A DNA stretch of 8,375 nucleotides, taken from Porphyrobacter sp. UBA7686 (GTDB lineage: Bacteria > Pseudomonadota > Alphaproteobacteria > Sphingomonadales > Sphingomonadaceae). The notes under the pieces were generated by a model that made no database searches, was not told the origin of the DNA, and saw only the letters and a list, made by a program, of their open reading frames with translations. Shown here in pieces: positions 6,706 to 8,375 of the stretch. A program made the position numbers and the translations under genes. The stretch's first letter is position 1; every line of letters starts with the position of its first letter. The stretch is from positions 391-8,765 of the forward strand of contig DLGU01000022.1 of the NCBI GenBank assembly GCA_002482865.1. Reading direction: 5' to 3'.

Positions 6706-7128
6706 TCATGCCCGATGATAGGGATGGCCTGCAAGGATCGTGGTGGCGCGGTAGAGCTGTTCGATCAGCATCGCCCGGGCGAGCATATGCGGCCAGGTCG
6801 CCGGGCCAAAGGCAAGAAGCAGGTCGGCCGAAGCACGCTCGGCGTCAGAATGCCCATCCGCTGCCCCAAGCAAGAAGCGGGTTTCCCGAACGCCCTCGTC
6901 CCGCCAGCGGCCAAGAAGATGGGCGAAATCCTCGGACGTCATCGCCTTCCCGCGCTCATCCAGCAGCACGGTACGGGAGGGGTTGAGCGCATCAGCCACC
7001 TTGCCCGCGCCGGTATCGGGCCACTCGGTGAGCTTGAACGGCCAGGTCATACGCTTGGCATAGCGATCCACCAGCTCACCCTCAGGCGAGCGGCCGATTT
7101 TGCCACGAGCGATGATGTGAAGGAGGAT
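6706..7128 (-). CDS. rlmH: 23S rRNA pseudouridine-1915 N3-methyltransferase RlmH
   Basis: SPOUT-fold methyltransferase that uses S-adenosylmethionine to methylate pseudouridine 1915 in helix 69 of 23S rRNA on assembled 70S ribosomes. The 140 residues from 7128 cover the whole family: LLHIIARGKIGRSPE at the N-terminus, LDERGK at 56-61, GAADG at 88-92 (usually GGADG), and the C-terminal knot WPHMLAR ... EQLYRA ... GHPYHRA. The start is the odd point. Homologues begin M-L-L-H-I, but here the Met position is ATC (7126-7128), preceded at eight bases by GAGAGGG. The nearest in-frame conventional starts are TTG at 7158 and TTG at 7212, both inside repeat copy B and adding 10 and 28 residues unlike the family. 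I place the gene at the homologous position and treat the codon as uncertain; software may report 7158 or 7212. It sits between rsfS and envC. Confidence 0.9.
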   Translation of the reverse strand: MLLHIIARGKIGRSPEGELVDRYAKRMTWPFKLTEWPDTGAGKVADALNPSRTVLLDERGKAMTSEDFAHLLGRWRDEGVRETRFLLGAADGHSDAERASADLLLAFGPATWPHMLARAMLIEQLYRATTILAGHPYHRA

Positions 7129-7136
7129 AAGAGAAA

Positions 7137-7143
7137 CCCTCTC
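7137..7143 (-). promoter_or_regulatory. Candidate ribosome binding site for rlmH
   Basis: Reads GAGAGGG on the minus strand and ends eight bases before the ATC at 7128, the position where RlmH homologues have their initiator Met. It lies outside the neighbouring repeat. The alternative TTG at 7158 has no comparable site upstream, only repeat sequence. Confidence 0.4.
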
Positions 7144-7156
7144 AATAGCAGAGCCC

Positions 7157-7256
7157 AACGGTCGCGCAGCGACCGCAAGGGCGACCGCCCGCCCGCAGGT
7201 GCTCCGTCGCAAAGCGACGGAGACGCACCGAGGACGCTCGCCCGGAGGGGCGAGCG
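7157..7256 (+). repeat. GC-rich palindromic intergenic repeat, copy B
   Basis: A 100-base partner of copy A (2843-2941) in the opposite orientation. Its four inverted repeats are intact: cggtcgc/gcgaccg with loop gca (7159-7175), gggc/gccc with loop gacc (7179-7190), ctccgtcgc/gcgacggag with loop aaa (7202-7222), and cgctcgccc/gggcgagcg with loop ggag (7235-7256). It fills almost all of the rsfS-rlmH gap, ending nine bases from the rsfS stop, so an rsfS-rlmH transcript would carry it as a chain of strong hairpins just before the rlmH leader. No U-run accompanies the stems in the direction of transcription. Apparent coding frames across it, such as rlmH extensions to 7158 or 7212, are probably spurious. 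Confidence 0.88.
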
Positions 7257-7265
7257 AAAAACAGA

Positions 7266-7700
7266 TTACGCTCTTCCCTGCGTCGGCTCACCACCCTCGA
7301 ACGACCACATGCGTTCAAGGTTGTAGAAGGTGCGCACTTCGGGGCGGAACAGGTGAACGACCACATCGCCCGCGTCGATCAGCACCCAGTCGGCAGCCGG
7401 CAGGCCTTCGACACGCGCATGGCCGAAACCGGCTTTCTTGATCTCTTCGGCCAGCTTCTGCGCCATCGACGCCACCTGCCGGGTCGAGCGGCCGCTGGCA
7501 ATCACCATGTGATCGGCGATCGAGCTTTTGCCCTCAAGCGGAATGGTGACAATCTCCTGCGCCTGATCATCGTCAAGCTGCGCGAGCACCAGCTGGTGCA
7601 GGGCATCGGTAGCCATTTCAGGCTTGTCCAGCGACGTGGCTGTGGTGGCGGCGGCTTGCACCGCGCCAAGCGGAAGGGAAGCGACAAAGGCCTCGGTCAT
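7266..7700 (-). CDS. rsfS: Ribosome silencing factor RsfS
   Basis: Cytoplasmic RsfS/Iojap-family protein that binds ribosomal protein uL14 on the 50S subunit and blocks joining of the 30S subunit when nutrients are short. The 144-residue product has a non-conserved Ala/Thr-rich N-terminus (1-30) followed by the family core. LDDDQAQEI (42-50), GKSSIADHMVIASGRSTRQV (57-76), EGLPAADWVLIDAGDVVVHLF (98-118) and RPEVRTFYNLERMW (119-132) are all typical. The start is ambiguous. The ATG at 7700 is used here, but a GGAG (7715-7718) lies 14 bases from it and eight from an in-frame TTG at 7706. An internal ATG at 7616 would leave a 116-residue core. It lies 87 bases downstream of nadD, the order found in many bacteria. 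Confidence 0.95.
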   Translation of the reverse strand: MTEAFVASLPLGAVQAAATTATSLDKPEMATDALHQLVLAQLDDDQAQEIVTIPLEGKSSIADHMVIASGRSTRQVASMAQKLAEEIKKAGFGHARVEGLPAADWVLIDAGDVVVHLFRPEVRTFYNLERMWSFEGGEPTQGRA

Positions 7701-7787
7701 CGGCAATCGGGTATCTCCAGAGTTTGAGGTCAATGCAGGCCACATGACGCAAGCGGGCAGAACACCGGGCCGAAACGCCGCCGCGCC

Positions 7788-8375
7788 TCATGCCTTGTCC
7801 TCTTGCCTGAGCTTACGGAATGTCAGCCGGTCACGCACCTTTGCCCCTCGATCCTGACTGTCCGATCCCTTGCCAAGCAAAGCATCGGCCCAACCGGCAT
7901 GGGCACGGCGAATGGCCGTGGCCGAGCGGTAGTCCGGATCGAAACGCAATAACACCAGGGCTGGTGCGCTCCATTGCCCCCGTTTCCGAATGCTGGCGGC
8001 GGGCACACGATAGCGCCTGAGCCAGGCCATGGCGGGGCTCGTCATGGCATCTGCATCATAGCCCGGACGGGCGATCACCGCAATCGGCATTGTCCGGGCG
8101 ATCCGGCGCCAGTCTTTCCAGCGGTGCAACTGGGCGAGATTATCGCTCCCCATCAGCCAGATGAACCGGCGTTTGGGGTAACGCCGGGTGAGCTTGGCGA
8201 GCGTATCGACCGTGTAGCGCGTGCCGAGTCTCTGCTCGATTGCGGTCGGCACGATGGGCGCGCGCCGCGACTGATTCCGCGCCGATTTCAGCCGCGCGGC
8301 CAGTGGCGCCATGCCCGCCTGCGGCTTCAGCGGGTTGCCGGGGGAGACCAGCCACCAGGTCTCGTCCAGACCCAG
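7788..8375 (-). CDS. nadD: Nicotinate-nucleotide adenylyltransferase NadD (5' end outside window)
   Basis: Adenylates nicotinate mononucleotide to deamido-NAD+ in NAD biosynthesis, in the cytoplasm. The frame stays open to the right window edge, so the N-terminal GxFDPxHxGH nucleotide-binding motif is not visible; the ATG at 8312 is internal. The visible 195 residues contain LDETWWLVSPGNPLK, GTRYTVDTLAKL, FIWLMGSDNLAQLHRWKDWRRI, the VIARPGYD segment and the SATAIRR motif (about residue 150), all characteristic of NadD. After SATAIRR there is a charged tail of roughly 40 residues, ending KLRQEDKA, which is longer than in many NadD proteins and may be lineage-specific. It is the first gene of the visible minus-strand run and is followed by rsfS. 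Confidence 0.94.
   Translation of the reverse strand: MGLDETWWLVSPGNPLKPQAGMAPLAARLKSARNQSRRAPIVPTAIEQRLGTRYTVDTLAKLTRRYPKRRFIWLMGSDNLAQLHRWKDWRRIARTMPIAVIARPGYDADAMTSPAMAWLRRYRVPAASIRKRGQWSAPALVLLRFDPDYRSATAIRRAHAGWADALLGKGSDSQDRGAKVRDRLTFRKLRQEDKA

Noticed and set aside
6515..6709. ATGA overlap start immediately at the rlmH stop (ATG at 6709)
   Set aside because: It is not in the envC frame and yields a 64-residue shadow peptide; the envC signal peptide begins at 6698.
6196..7326. 376-residue plus-strand frame containing RSRSDRKGDRPPAGA
   Set aside because: It crosses envC, rlmH and repeat copy B in antisense. The peptide is a translation of the repeat; a similar peptide appears across copy A at 2658-2957, showing a nucleic-acid repeat and not a shared protein domain.

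Overview
The window comes from a GC-rich alphaproteobacterium, most likely Sphingomonadales and probably the Erythrobacteraceae (Erythrobacter/Porphyrobacter type). The evidence is a Coq7-type ubiquinone hydroxylase, the run nadD-rsfS-rlmH-envC-ctpA, the codon use, and a short-secretory-protein family common in sphingomonads. The taxonomic call is inference from protein style, not from a database search.

Left third (1-2839): envelope sugar-nucleotide genes. The window opens inside a plus-strand UDP-glucuronate 4-epimerase-like SDR gene that lacks its N-terminus. A plus-strand nucleotide-sugar 6-dehydrogenase of the TviB/WbpO type follows. Between them, on the minus strand, lies a small gene for an exported four-cysteine protein of unknown function. 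The two sugar genes would supply uronic or aminouronic acid donors for a capsule, exopolysaccharide or O-antigen; the rest of that locus would lie to the left.

Right two thirds (2967-8375): seven minus-strand genes. Read in the direction of transcription they are nadD (cut by the window edge), rsfS, rlmH, envC, ctpA, dsbB and coq7. They cover NAD synthesis, ribosome silencing and 23S rRNA methylation, septal peptidoglycan splitting, a periplasmic carboxy-terminal protease, disulfide-bond formation and ubiquinone synthesis. The steps rlmH-envC, ctpA-dsbB and dsbB-coq7 are tight (7 to 23 bases) and look co-transcribed. Gaps before rsfS, rlmH and ctpA leave room for internal promoters or processing.

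The least ordinary feature is a pair of about 100-base GC-rich intergenic repeats (2843-2941 and 7157-7256), about 80% identical by hand alignment and in opposite orientations. Each is built from four consecutive inverted repeats. Most sequence differences within two of the stems are compensated on the other arm. Both copies begin 3 to 9 bases after a stop codon and lie in the same orientation relative to that upstream gene, which suggests a dispersed, structure-selected 3'-UTR/REP-like family. The second copy also sits directly upstream of rlmH, whose conserved start position carries ATC instead of ATG.

No tRNA, rRNA, CRISPR array, transposase or phage gene was seen. No gene-free stretch exceeds 300 bases.
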